Shown here in pieces: positions 7,152 to 13,735 of a stretch of 14,493 nucleotides of DNA. This stretch comes from Hydrogenophaga sp. (GTDB taxonomy: Bacteria > Pseudomonadota > Gammaproteobacteria > Burkholderiales > Burkholderiaceae_C). The notes under the pieces were generated by a model. That model was not told where the DNA came from and searched no databases. It saw nothing but the letters and a program-made list of their open reading frames with translations. A program made the position numbers and the translations under genes. The stretch is from positions 1 to 14,493 of the forward strand of contig JAABRN010000515.1 of assembly GCA_011390855.1 (NCBI GenBank), in the 5' to 3' direction. Within the stretch, counting starts at the first letter, position 1. Each line of letters begins with the position of its first letter.

Positions 7152-7174
7152 CGAGCAAAGGATAATGGCAGCCC
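7152..7174. promoter_or_regulatory. 23-bp divergent intergenic region between yqiA and rodA
   Basis: The whole gap contains AAGGATAATGG. On the plus strand GATAAT (7161-7166) lies 8 nt before the rodA ATG and could be a -10 box; AAGGA overlaps it and could be a ribosome-binding site with long spacing. On the minus strand CATTAT lies 10 nt before the yqiA ATG. No good -35 was found for either direction. Confidence 0.35.
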
Positions 7175-8329
7175 ATGGCCGCCGTATTCGACAAACCTTC
7201 GCTGTTTCAGCGCATTGCACCGATTTTTCAGGGCTTTGACGTGCCGTTGGTGCTGGGCGTGCTGATCATGGCTGGTGTCGGGCTGGTCACGATGTATTCG
7301 GTTGGCTTCGACCATGGTGAACGTTTTGCCGCGCACGGGCGCAACATGTTGATTGCACTGGGTGTGCTGTTCCTGGTGGCCCAGGTGCCTCCTCAGCGCC
7401 TGATGTCACTGGCGATCCCGCTGTATCTGGTCGGACTGGCTCTTCTGGTGGGCGTGGAGCTGTTTGGCCTCGAGCGCAAGGGTGCACAACGATGGCTCAA
7501 TGTGGGCGTTGTGATTCAGCCCAGCGAACTCTTGAAGATTGCCATGCCACTGATGCTGGCCTGGTGGTTCCAGCGCCGCGAAGGCCAGCTCAAGCCCATC
7601 GACTTTCTCGTCGCGTTCGTCCTGCTTGGTGTTCCAGCCGCGTTGATTCTGAAGCAGCCAGACCTGGGTACGGCGCTGCTGGTGGTGGCGTCGGGCATCT
7701 TCGTGATTTTCTTCGCTGGCCTGAGCTGGAAGCTGATCCTTCCCCCCGTTTTGCTTGCGGTGGGGGGTGTGGTGACGCTGATCCTCATGGAAGAGCAGTG
7801 GTGCGCGCCTGGCGTTGACTGGAAGGTTTTGCGTGAATACCAGCGCATCCGCGTCTGCACGCTGCTGGACCCTTTCCAGGACCCGCTGGGCAAGGGTTTT
7901 CACATCATCCAGGGCATGATTGCCATTGGTTCTGGCGGTGTTTGGGGAAAGGGTTTCATGCAGGGCACCCAAACCCACCTGGAATTCATTCCTGAGCGCA
8001 CGACCGACTTCATCTACGCTGCATTTTCAGAAGAATTCGGCTTGCTGGGCACATTGGGTCTCATGACCGGGTTCATCTTTCTGATCGTGCGAGGCTTGAT
8101 GATCGCTCTGGATGCGCCCACGCTGTTCACCCGTTTGCTGGCAGGGGCGCTCACCCTCAACATCTTTGTTTATGCCTTCGTCAACATGGGGATGGTCAGC
8201 GGCATTCTGCCTGTGGTGGGTGTGCCATTGCCGTTCATCAGCTACGGTGGTACGGCCATGGTCACACTCGGTGTGGGCCTGGGCATGCTGATGTCCATCG
8301 CCCGGTTCAAGCGGCTGATGCAAACGTAA
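7175..8329 (+). CDS. rodA: Rod shape-determining SEDS peptidoglycan polymerase RodA
   Basis: RodA is the SEDS-family glycosyltransferase of the elongasome. It polymerises lipid II with PBP2 and MreBCD to build the side wall. The 384-residue protein has about ten membrane segments. Diagnostic motifs are KGAQRWLNVGVVIQPSELLK (102-121), KQPDLGTA (160-167), the FIPERTTDFIYAAFSEEFG loop (271-289), where D278 matches the catalytic Asp of RodA, and the late GILPVVGVPLPFISYGGTAM segment. These separate it from FtsW, as does the absence of an adjacent fts cluster. It is not next to mreBCD/mrdA in this window; its closest neighbour is a dehydrogenase gene 12 nt downstream. mtgA lies about 4 kb away and mpl about 6 kb away, but as separate units. 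Confidence 0.95.
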   Translation: MAAVFDKPSLFQRIAPIFQGFDVPLVLGVLIMAGVGLVTMYSVGFDHGERFAAHGRNMLIALGVLFLVAQVPPQRLMSLAIPLYLVGLALLVGVELFGLERKGAQRWLNVGVVIQPSELLKIAMPLMLAWWFQRREGQLKPIDFLVAFVLLGVPAALILKQPDLGTALLVVASGIFVIFFAGLSWKLILPPVLLAVGGVVTLILMEEQWCAPGVDWKVLREYQRIRVCTLLDPFQDPLGKGFHIIQGMIAIGSGGVWGKGFMQGTQTHLEFIPERTTDFIYAAFSEEFGLLGTLGLMTGFIFLIVRGLMIALDAPTLFTRLLAGALTLNIFVYAFVNMGMVSGILPVVGVPLPFISYGGTAMVTLGVGLGMLMSIARFKRLMQT

Positions 8330-8341
8330 AGAGAGAAGAGC

Positions 8342-9253
8342 ATGAGCCTCCAGAGACCCCGTGTGGCCGTGATCGGCGCGGGCAACATGGGCGGCGCCAT
8401 GGTGGGCCGGCTCTTCGACCTATCCTGGCCCGTGGTGGCTTGTGACCTTGATCCGGTGCGTGAGCGGCAGGCCTTGCAGGCTGGCGCAAAAGTGGTCGAC
8501 AGCCCTTGCGAAGCTGCAGCGTGGCTGGATGACGGGGGCGTGCTGATCGTCTGTGTGGTCGATGGCCTGCAGGCCAATGCGGTCCTTTTTGGTCCAAATG
8601 GCGCAGTGAGCGCCATGCGACTGGGCCATACGGTGTTGATGTGCCCGACCCTTGCGCCGGAGGATGTGGAGGCGATGGCCATCCAGCTCGAAGCCAAAGG
8701 CATTGCGTGCATTGACGCTCCCATGTCAGGCGGCCCGGCCCGGGCCCGCGACGGCAGCATGAGCCTCATGGTCGCTGGCAGGGACGTTGTGTTGAGACAG
8801 CACCAGTCCTTGTTCGACGCGTTGTCTTCACGGGTATTTCGCATCAGCGAGCGGGTGGGTGATGCAGCGCGCACCAAGCTGGTCAACAATCTGCTGGCAG
8901 GTATCAATCTGGTGGGCGCGGCAGAAGCATTGGCGATGGCCGAGCACATGGGCCTGGATGCCTCACTGACCCTGGACGTGATCGAGCAGTCCAGCGGACA
9001 AAGCTGGATCGGCTCCGACCGCATGCGCCGGGCCATTGCCGGTGATCTGGCCCCCAGAGCGCATGTGACGCTGTTGGAGAAAGACACCCGTCTGGCGGTG
9101 CAGGCTGCGCACCATGCCGGTTTCGATGGGCCGCTGGGACAAATGGCAGCGGGGGTGTTTGCCCAGGTACGTGCTGCGGGTCTCGGGGATCTGGATGATG
9201 CCGCTCTGCTTCAGTGGTTGCGTCAGTCCGCGAAGGACTCGCCAGAACCCTGA
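8342..9253 (+). CDS. NAD(P)-dependent beta-hydroxyacid dehydrogenase (3-hydroxyisobutyrate dehydrogenase family)
   Basis: A 303-residue member of the family that includes 3-hydroxyisobutyrate dehydrogenase, tartronate semialdehyde reductase and GLYR-type succinic-semialdehyde reductases. It has an N-terminal Rossmann fold with GAGNMGGAM (12-20), the substrate motif DAPMSGGPARARDG (125-138), the catalytic lysine K179 in TKLVNNLLAG (N182/N183), and a C-terminal helical domain. It would oxidise or reduce a beta-hydroxy acid with NAD(P) in the cytoplasm; the substrate cannot be read from the sequence. The ATG follows a good purine-rich site (AGAGAAGAG) 12 nt after the rodA stop, so it is probably co-transcribed with rodA although no shared function is evident. 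Confidence 0.88.
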   Translation: MSLQRPRVAVIGAGNMGGAMVGRLFDLSWPVVACDLDPVRERQALQAGAKVVDSPCEAAAWLDDGGVLIVCVVDGLQANAVLFGPNGAVSAMRLGHTVLMCPTLAPEDVEAMAIQLEAKGIACIDAPMSGGPARARDGSMSLMVAGRDVVLRQHQSLFDALSSRVFRISERVGDAARTKLVNNLLAGINLVGAAEALAMAEHMGLDASLTLDVIEQSSGQSWIGSDRMRRAIAGDLAPRAHVTLLEKDTRLAVQAAHHAGFDGPLGQMAAGVFAQVRAAGLGDLDDAALLQWLRQSAKDSPEP

Positions 9254-9296
9254 CCAGAGTCCACATGCGCCCTTCGTCGCTCAGAAAACCATGCCA

Positions 9297-9326
9297 GCCA
9301 TGCGCGATGGCCGTCCTTCTTACAAT
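9297..9326 (+). promoter_or_regulatory. Possible tldD promoter: -10 TACAAT with an adjacent dyad
   Basis: TACAAT (9321-9326) lies 6 nt before the tldD ATG. No -35 match was found at 16-18 bp. Just upstream is a dyad, GCCAT-GCGCG-ATGGC (9297-9311), which could be an operator or weak stem. No clear Shine-Dalgarno precedes the ATG, so the mRNA may be leaderless. Confidence 0.4.
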
Positions 9327-9332
9327 GGGCGG

Positions 9333-10793
9333 ATGATTGCACGCGAACCCACCCTTGCCCGCCTTGCCACCGCTCAGAGCGCCTTGCTCGACCCCTTTGG
9401 CCTGACGCCGTCACATCTGCAGCGAGCCCTGGGGGAGATCATGTCCCATGGTGTGGACGACGCCGATCTCTATTTCCAGACCACACGCAGCGAAGGCTGG
9501 AGCCTGGAGGAAGGTATCGTCAAGACCGGTAGCTTCAGCATCGACCAGGGTGTGGGCGTGCGCGCGGTCAGCGGCGAAAAAACCGCATTTGCCTACTCCG
9601 ACGATTTGTCCTGGGACTCGCTGATCGACGCGGCGCACACCGTGCGCACCATCTCCGCGCAAGGGCAGGGTCGCAAGGTGCGCGTGCCGGCGGTCAAAGT
9701 GTCGAAGTCGCGTTCGCTCTATCCTGGCCTGGATCCGATCGGCACCATGGACAGCACCGCCAAGGTCGCCCTGCTGGAAAAGGTCGAGCGTCTCGCCAAG
9801 GCGAAAGATCCCCGTGTGGTGCAAGTGATGGCTGGTCTGGCAGCCGAGCACGATGTGGTGCTGGTGGCCAGGGCCGATGGCACCATGGCTGCCGATGTGC
9901 GTCCGCTGATCCGTCTGTCGGTCACGGTGATCGCAGAACAGAAGGGCCGTCGCGAAGTCGGCTCGTCAGGTGGCGGTGGTCGGTTCGGGCTGGCTTATTT
10001 TGACGATGCCATGGTGCAGTCCTATGTGGACGAAGCGGTGGCCAATGCGCTCACCAACCTCGATGCGAGGCCTGCGCCGGCCGGTGAAATGGTGGTGGTG
10101 CTGGGGTCCGGCTGGCCAGGCATCTTGTTGCACGAGGCTGTGGGACATGGACTTGAAGGCGACTTCAACCGCAAGGGTTCCAGCGCTTTCGCTGGCCGAA
10201 TCGGTCAGCGCGTGGCTGCCAAAGGCGTGACCGTGCTCGACGATGGCACCATCGCCGACCGGCGCGGCTCGCTCAACGTGGACGACGAAGGGCACACATC
10301 GCAGAAAAATGTGCTGATTGAGGATGGCATTCTGCGTGGCTACATTCAGGACGCGATGAACGCACGCCTGATGGGCGTCAAGCCGACTGGCAACGGTCGC
10401 CGTGAGAGCTATGCCCATGTGCCCATGCCACGCATGACCAACACCTACATGCTTGGTGGTGACAAGGCTCCCGAAGAAATCGTGGCCAGCATCAAGAAGG
10501 GGCTCTACGCCACCAACTTTGGCGGTGGCCAGGTCGACATCACATCGGGGAAGTTCGTATTCTCTGCCAGCCAGGCCTATTGGGTGGAAAACGGCAAGAT
10601 CCAGTATCCGGTCAAAGGCGCCACGCTGGTGGGCAACGGCCCCGATTCACTCACCCGTGTGAGCATGATCGGCAACGACATGCGCCTGGACAGCGGTGTG
10701 GGCACCTGCGGGAAAGAGGGGCAGAGCGTGCCGGTGGGCGTGGGGCAGCCTACCTTGCGCATCGATGGTCTTACGGTTGGCGGAACAGCCTGA
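9333..10793 (+). CDS. tldD: Metalloprotease TldD
   Basis: TldD pairs with TldE (PmbA) to form a zinc protease that trims modified peptides such as microcins, degrades CcdA-type antitoxins and affects DNA gyrase inhibitors. The 486-residue product is close to the usual family length. The zinc motif HEAVGHGLEGD starts at 267 (H267, E268, H272), preceded by GWPGILL. Other family blocks are the N-terminal DADLYFQTTRSEGWSLEEGIVK (44-64), the glycine-rich SSGGGG (211-216), and the C-terminal DSGVGTCGKEGQS block. The ATG at 9333 gives the family-like N-terminus; the frame stays open upstream but only into the end of the dehydrogenase gene. pmbA is not in the window. The neighbour downstream is aroG, separated by repeat copy 3 and the attenuator. 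Confidence 0.95.
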   Translation: MIAREPTLARLATAQSALLDPFGLTPSHLQRALGEIMSHGVDDADLYFQTTRSEGWSLEEGIVKTGSFSIDQGVGVRAVSGEKTAFAYSDDLSWDSLIDAAHTVRTISAQGQGRKVRVPAVKVSKSRSLYPGLDPIGTMDSTAKVALLEKVERLAKAKDPRVVQVMAGLAAEHDVVLVARADGTMAADVRPLIRLSVTVIAEQKGRREVGSSGGGGRFGLAYFDDAMVQSYVDEAVANALTNLDARPAPAGEMVVVLGSGWPGILLHEAVGHGLEGDFNRKGSSAFAGRIGQRVAAKGVTVLDDGTIADRRGSLNVDDEGHTSQKNVLIEDGILRGYIQDAMNARLMGVKPTGNGRRESYAHVPMPRMTNTYMLGGDKAPEEIVASIKKGLYATNFGGGQVDITSGKFVFSASQAYWVENGKIQYPVKGATLVGNGPDSLTRVSMIGNDMRLDSGVGTCGKEGQSVPVGVGQPTLRIDGLTVGGTA

Positions 10794-10799
10794 CTGGGT

Positions 10800-10945
10800 C
10801 CACCCCCCTGCGCCGTTGACGCGGCTTCCACCCTCTCTGGCGCGCAGGACGGGTTGTTCTCTCCCGAACCGCGCTTCGCGCGTCACGCTTTTCAGGGGGC
10901 GACACCAGTCGTCCGGCAAAGCCGGCCCGACGGCATATCTTGAGG
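10800..10945 (+). repeat. Structured intergenic repeat, copy 3 (with about 50 bp of extra sequence)
   Basis: Begins within 10 nt of the tldD stop. Reading with the gene: CCCCCCTGCGCCG (10803-10815), a GCGG/C-run part, about 50 bp not seen in the other copies (including a CGCG-CTT-CGCG hairpin), then CAGGGGGCGACACC (10893-10906) and the hairpin CCGGC-AAA-GCCGG (10913-10917 with 10921-10925). The hairpin is flanked by GTCG (10908-10911), which pairs with CGAC (10928-10931). In copy 1 the matching helix is GAGG with CCTC, so both strands changed together. It is inverted relative to copies 1 and 2 but has the same orientation relative to the upstream gene. The rest of the gap to 11020 shows no recognised feature. 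Confidence 0.7.
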
Positions 10946-11020
10946 GGTCACTTCGCGCCAGAGGTTTTGTCACGCCTCCGCGCTGCTCGGGACGGGGTGT
11001 GCGGGCGTTTGGTCCGGCTG

Positions 11021-11029
11021 TGCTACATT
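11021..11029 (+). promoter_or_regulatory. Extended -10 promoter candidate for the aroG leader transcript
   Basis: TGC-TACATT matches the extended -10 form (TGn followed by a -10 hexamer). No good -35 is visible, which fits an extended -10. The predicted start point is about 11035-11038, at the leader-peptide ATG, so the leader mRNA would have almost no 5' UTR. Confidence 0.5.
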
Positions 11030-11037
11030 TCGTCCCC

Positions 11038-11112
11038 ATGACTTCGCGTTTCGCCTTTTTTGCCTTCTATTTTTGGTTCTCAGTCCCTGGCGGACGAGAG
11101 GCGAGGCTGTAA
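11038..11112 (+). CDS. aroG leader peptide (24 codons, Phe/Tyr/Trp-rich)
   Basis: A short ORF from ATG 11038 to TAA 11110-11112. Codons 5-14 read FAFFAFYFWF: six Phe (codons at 11050, 11056, 11059, 11065, 11071 and 11077), one Tyr (11068) and one Trp (11074). Eight aromatic residues in ten codons is far beyond chance for this GC-rich DNA and matches attenuator leader peptides such as PheL. It ends just upstream of a terminator and 101 nt before aroG, whose enzyme feeds exactly these three amino acids. Translation would sense charged tRNA-Phe most strongly. No Shine-Dalgarno precedes the ATG; an extended -10 lies directly upstream, so initiation may be leaderless. The peptide itself is probably not functional. 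Confidence 0.88.
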   Translation: MTSRFAFFAFYFWFSVPGGREARL

Positions 11113-11168
11113 GCGCATCACCGAATCTCGATCAAACCGCCGGAGCCCCAAGCCCGGCGGTTTTTTTT
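11049..11168 (+). promoter_or_regulatory. Transcription attenuator of aroG (competing pause, antiterminator and terminator helices)
   Basis: Mutually exclusive RNA helices can be drawn. The 1:2 helix pairs 11049-11059 with 11096-11106 (11 bp including G-U pairs). The antiterminator pairs CTGGCGG 11087-11093 with CCGCCGG 11137-11143 (7 bp, one G-U) and stacks on CGAGA 11095-11099 with TCTCG 11126-11130. The terminator pairs 11134-11143 with 11154-11163. The antiterminator and terminator share 11137-11143. A ribosome stalled at Phe codons would leave 11087-11099 free and allow read-through. A ribosome reaching the TAA at 11110 would cover that arm and allow termination. This is the trp/phe attenuation logic, inferred from base pairing only. 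Confidence 0.82.
11134..11168 (+). terminator. Intrinsic terminator inside the aroG leader
   Basis: The stem AAACCGCCGG (11134-11143) pairs with CCGGCGGTTT (11154-11163) across a 10-nt loop and is followed by T11161-T11168 (eight Ts, the first three also in the stem). It lies upstream of the aroG start, not after a gene, as expected for an attenuator. Confidence 0.9.
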
Positions 11169-11213
11169 CGACCCTTGTCTTTTCTCACCCAACCAGACCC
11201 CAGGAGCCCTTCG

Positions 11214-12347
11214 ATGACCGCAAAGAATGCCCCAGCCAGCAGCGACGCCTGGCATGCACGTCCTGTCGACAAAACCAGCCAGACCGACGACGAACGCATC
11301 AAGGACATCACTGTGTTGCCTCCACCCGAACATTTGATCCGCTTCTTCCCCATCGGTGGAACGCCGGTGGAAGCCCTGATCAGCCGGACCCGGCGCCGCA
11401 TCCACGACATTCTTCATGGCAAGGACGATCGTCTGCTGGTGATCATTGGTCCGTGCTCCATCCACGATCCTTCCGCGGCACTTGACTACGCGCGTCGCCT
11501 GAAGCCCCTGCGTGACAAGTATGCAGATACGCTTGAGATCGTCATGCGGGTGTATTTCGAGAAGCCTCGGACCACGGTGGGCTGGAAGGGACTGATCAAC
11601 GACCCTTATCTCGACGAGAGCTATCGCATTGACGAGGGGCTGCGCATTGCGCGCCAGCTGTTGATCGAGATCAATCGTCAGGGACTGCCAGCCGGAAGCG
11701 AGTTCCTGGATGTGATCTCGCCTCAGTACATAGGTGACCTGATTTCCTGGGGTGCCATTGGTGCCCGCACCACCGAGAGTCAGGTGCACCGCGAGTTGGC
11801 CTCCGGCCTGTCGGCACCGATCGGCTTCAAGAACGGCACCGATGGCAACATCAAAATCGCGACCGATGCGATCCAGGCCGCCGCACGCGGACACCACTTC
11901 CTTTCGGTTCACAAAAACGGTCAGGTAGCGATTGTGCAAACCAACGGCAACAAGGACTGCCACGTGATTCTGAGAGGTGGAAAAACGCCCAACTACGATG
12001 CCGCCAGCGTGGCCGCGTCGGTCAAGGAGCTTGAAGCTGCCAAGCTGCCAAGCCGTCTGATGGTGGATTGCAGCCACGCCAACAGCAGCAAGCAGCACGA
12101 GAAGCAACTGGAGGTGGCTCGTGACATAGCTGGGCAGATCGCTGCTGGTTCCCGCAGCGTCTTCGGCGTGATGATCGAGAGCCACATCGAGGCAGGCGCT
12201 CAAAAGTTCACCCCAGGCAAGGATGACATTGCCAAACTGAATTACGGCCAGAGCATCACAGACGCCTGCATTGGTTGGGAAGACTCGTTGCAAGCGCTCG
12301 ACGTGCTCTCAAAATCAGTGCAGTCAGCAAGACATGGCAAGGGCTGA
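11214..12347 (+). CDS. aroG: 3-deoxy-7-phosphoheptulonate (DAHP) synthase, class I AroG type
   Basis: DAHP synthase condenses phosphoenolpyruvate and erythrose 4-phosphate, the first step of the shikimate pathway, in the cytoplasm. The 377-residue protein has GPCSIHD (79-85, metal-binding C81), VYFEKPRTTVGWKG (113-126), GARTTESQVHRE (183-194), IGFKNGTDG (203-211) and VDCSHANSSK (284-293). Residues matching the E. coli AroG Phe-inhibition positions P150, L179 and S180 (in GLPAG and ASGLSAP) are kept, so Phe feedback is plausible but not shown. The ATG at 11214 has a strong AGGAG site 7 nt upstream; the frame is open further upstream only through the terminator. Expression is probably set by the upstream attenuator. 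No terminator with a T-run was found after the stop. Confidence 0.96.
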   Translation: MTAKNAPASSDAWHARPVDKTSQTDDERIKDITVLPPPEHLIRFFPIGGTPVEALISRTRRRIHDILHGKDDRLLVIIGPCSIHDPSAALDYARRLKPLRDKYADTLEIVMRVYFEKPRTTVGWKGLINDPYLDESYRIDEGLRIARQLLIEINRQGLPAGSEFLDVISPQYIGDLISWGAIGARTTESQVHRELASGLSAPIGFKNGTDGNIKIATDAIQAAARGHHFLSVHKNGQVAIVQTNGNKDCHVILRGGKTPNYDAASVAASVKELEAAKLPSRLMVDCSHANSSKQHEKQLEVARDIAGQIAAGSRSVFGVMIESHIEAGAQKFTPGKDDIAKLNYGQSITDACIGWEDSLQALDVLSKSVQSARHGKG

Positions 12348-12528
12348 GATGGTGTTGGCCATCAGTGTCGCCTGAAGAGTGTGCAGAATCTCACGTTCGA
12401 CCGAATGAATGTGATGTCTCGTGCGCCAGTTGCCGCCCACGGTAGGTATCCTGTGGGATGGATGGTGCCCCTCCGAGGGGACACTGCGTGCGACTTGCGT
12501 CGTTTGTCAATCGCCAATTGGAGTGGAT

Positions 12529-13593
12529 GTGGAACAGCCGGTACTTCGGCTCGGATTGCTTGGCTTCTCCGGGGCAGACAACGAGCGCATCAGGAGCTGG
12601 ATCGCCCAGCGTCAGCCAGGCTGGCCGCTGTGGTCTGCGTGCGACCCGCATGGCGCCGATGCGTGGATGATCTCTGGCCAGTCGGTGGACGTGCTGGGGC
12701 GAGACGCTTTGGTGATCAACCACCCACCCGACTCGGGGCAGCAACTCACTCTGAACCGGGCAGAGGTGGATCGGCCACTTGCTTTCGCGACACCGCTGCC
12801 CGAGGGGTTTGCTTCAGCCGAGTTCTTTGACGCTGCAGATGAACCCAGCGTGCGGCAGAGGCTGCAGCGGTTCGAAGCCTGGTTGCGGCCCTTGCGGACC
12901 CAGTTCGCGCTAGGGGCTCAGCTTGTCGAGCGCATGCGCGATTTCCCCAAAGGTGTTGTGCACCTGCTTCAAGAGGAAAAACTGATTGCCGTGATCGACA
13001 TGGATCGTGGGCAGGTTGGGCTGCACACGCCAGCCAGGCCGATTGATCTGGACATGGTGCGATGGGTGCCGGTGTCGATCCCCTCGCACGACATGCCTCA
13101 TTCGTTCATGCGGCTGTCGCTCCACCGCGTGTTGTGGACATTTGCTGTGCGCACGGTGCGCGATGTGCTGCCATCTCGCTACCGCGAGCGCACGATTTAC
13201 CTGCGCCGGGTGCCACGTGTGCCGGCGCGCTGGTTTGAGGAGTCGCATCTGCGCTTGATGCGCGAGCTGATGGTCAGGCCCGGTACCCTGGACGAAATAC
13301 GCACCCGCATGGATATGACGGATGTGGAAATCGAACAGTGCGTCACCGCGATGTATTACGGCGGAGGGTTGACGACCGATCCGGAAAGTGCGCGCCGCGC
13401 CGAATCCACTGCCCGTCGGGCCCTGGTAGCGCTGCATTTCGACAAAAAATCGCCTGAAAACGTGGTTCCGTCGCGTTCGGGAGTCTCCGAACTGGCGGCT
13501 TTGTCGAGCATCTTGCACGACACACGTCACTCGCCTCTGCGCGCGGTGGTGCCAGACAGGTATCACAATCGTTCCCTGCAGATGCCGTACTAG
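12529..13593 (+). CDS. Hypothetical protein with possible winged-helix-like C-terminal region
   Basis: Not recognised as a known family. The favoured start is GTG 12529, with GGAG 5 nt upstream, giving 354 residues. In-frame alternatives are GTG 12523 and GTG 12421; the 12421 version adds 36 residues of unconvincing sequence over a CCCC/GGGG hairpin (12470-12480). The N-terminus (VLRLGLLGFSG, then alternating hydrophobic stretches to about residue 60) resembles a small alpha/beta domain. The middle is rich in R, L and F. About 270-320 (ESHLRLMRELMVRPGTLDEI..., then MDMTDVEIEQCVTAMYYGGGLT) reads like a helix-turn-helix with a wing, so DNA binding is a guess. No signal peptide or membrane helix is evident. 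It lies about 180 bp after aroG with no sign of coupling. The 12348-12528 gap shows no other clear feature. Confidence 0.75.
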   Translation: MEQPVLRLGLLGFSGADNERIRSWIAQRQPGWPLWSACDPHGADAWMISGQSVDVLGRDALVINHPPDSGQQLTLNRAEVDRPLAFATPLPEGFASAEFFDAADEPSVRQRLQRFEAWLRPLRTQFALGAQLVERMRDFPKGVVHLLQEEKLIAVIDMDRGQVGLHTPARPIDLDMVRWVPVSIPSHDMPHSFMRLSLHRVLWTFAVRTVRDVLPSRYRERTIYLRRVPRVPARWFEESHLRLMRELMVRPGTLDEIRTRMDMTDVEIEQCVTAMYYGGGLTTDPESARRAESTARRALVALHFDKKSPENVVPSRSGVSELAALSSILHDTRHSPLRAVVPDRYHNRSLQMPY

Positions 13594-13627
13594 AGCGTCG
13601 AAAGGCATGAAATTCTGCTTGCCTGTG

Positions 13628-13676
13628 GGTGGAGTCCACGCAGTTTGAAGGTGCCTGGTTGGCATCCCACTCCACC
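13628..13676. promoter_or_regulatory. Inverted repeats around the promoter of the 13736 gene
   Basis: GGTGGAGT (13628-13635) and ACTCCACC (13669-13676) form an 8-bp inverted repeat around the -35 region. The left arm also lies in the short palindrome GTGGA-G-TCCAC (13629-13639). Both could be operator half-sites; no regulator is known. Confidence 0.4.
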
Positions 13677-13687
13677 GGCGTCACAAT
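13659..13687 (+). promoter_or_regulatory. Sigma-70-like promoter of the 13736 gene
   Basis: TTGGCA (13659-13664) and CACAAT (13682-13687) are separated by 17 bp, the best -35/-10 pair in the window. The predicted start is near 13694, about 40 nt before the ATG at 13736. Confidence 0.55.
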
Positions 13688-13735
13688 CCCAGGTCAATGG
13701 TCGTGCGCAAGGCCGCCTTTAACTGGAGCATCTGC

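Noticed and set aside
9114..9332. N-terminal extension of TldD
   Set aside because: It overlaps the end of the dehydrogenase gene; 486 residues from 9333 matches the family length.
10696..11037. Longer ORF reading into the aroG leader peptide
   Set aside because: It begins inside tldD in another frame and crosses repeat copy 3; only the short ORF from 11038 has the aromatic codon cluster and a promoter.
11073..11213. N-terminal extension of AroG
   Set aside because: It would translate through the intrinsic terminator and leader; the ATG at 11214 has a strong AGGAG site.
11118..12293. 391-codon minus-strand ORF
   Set aside because: Antisense to aroG, with no family-like motifs and no ribosome-binding site noted; a codon-bias shadow.
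12458..12670. 70-codon ORF downstream of a TATCCT hexamer
   Set aside because: It overlaps the larger hypothetical gene in another frame and has no supporting features beyond a weak hexamer.
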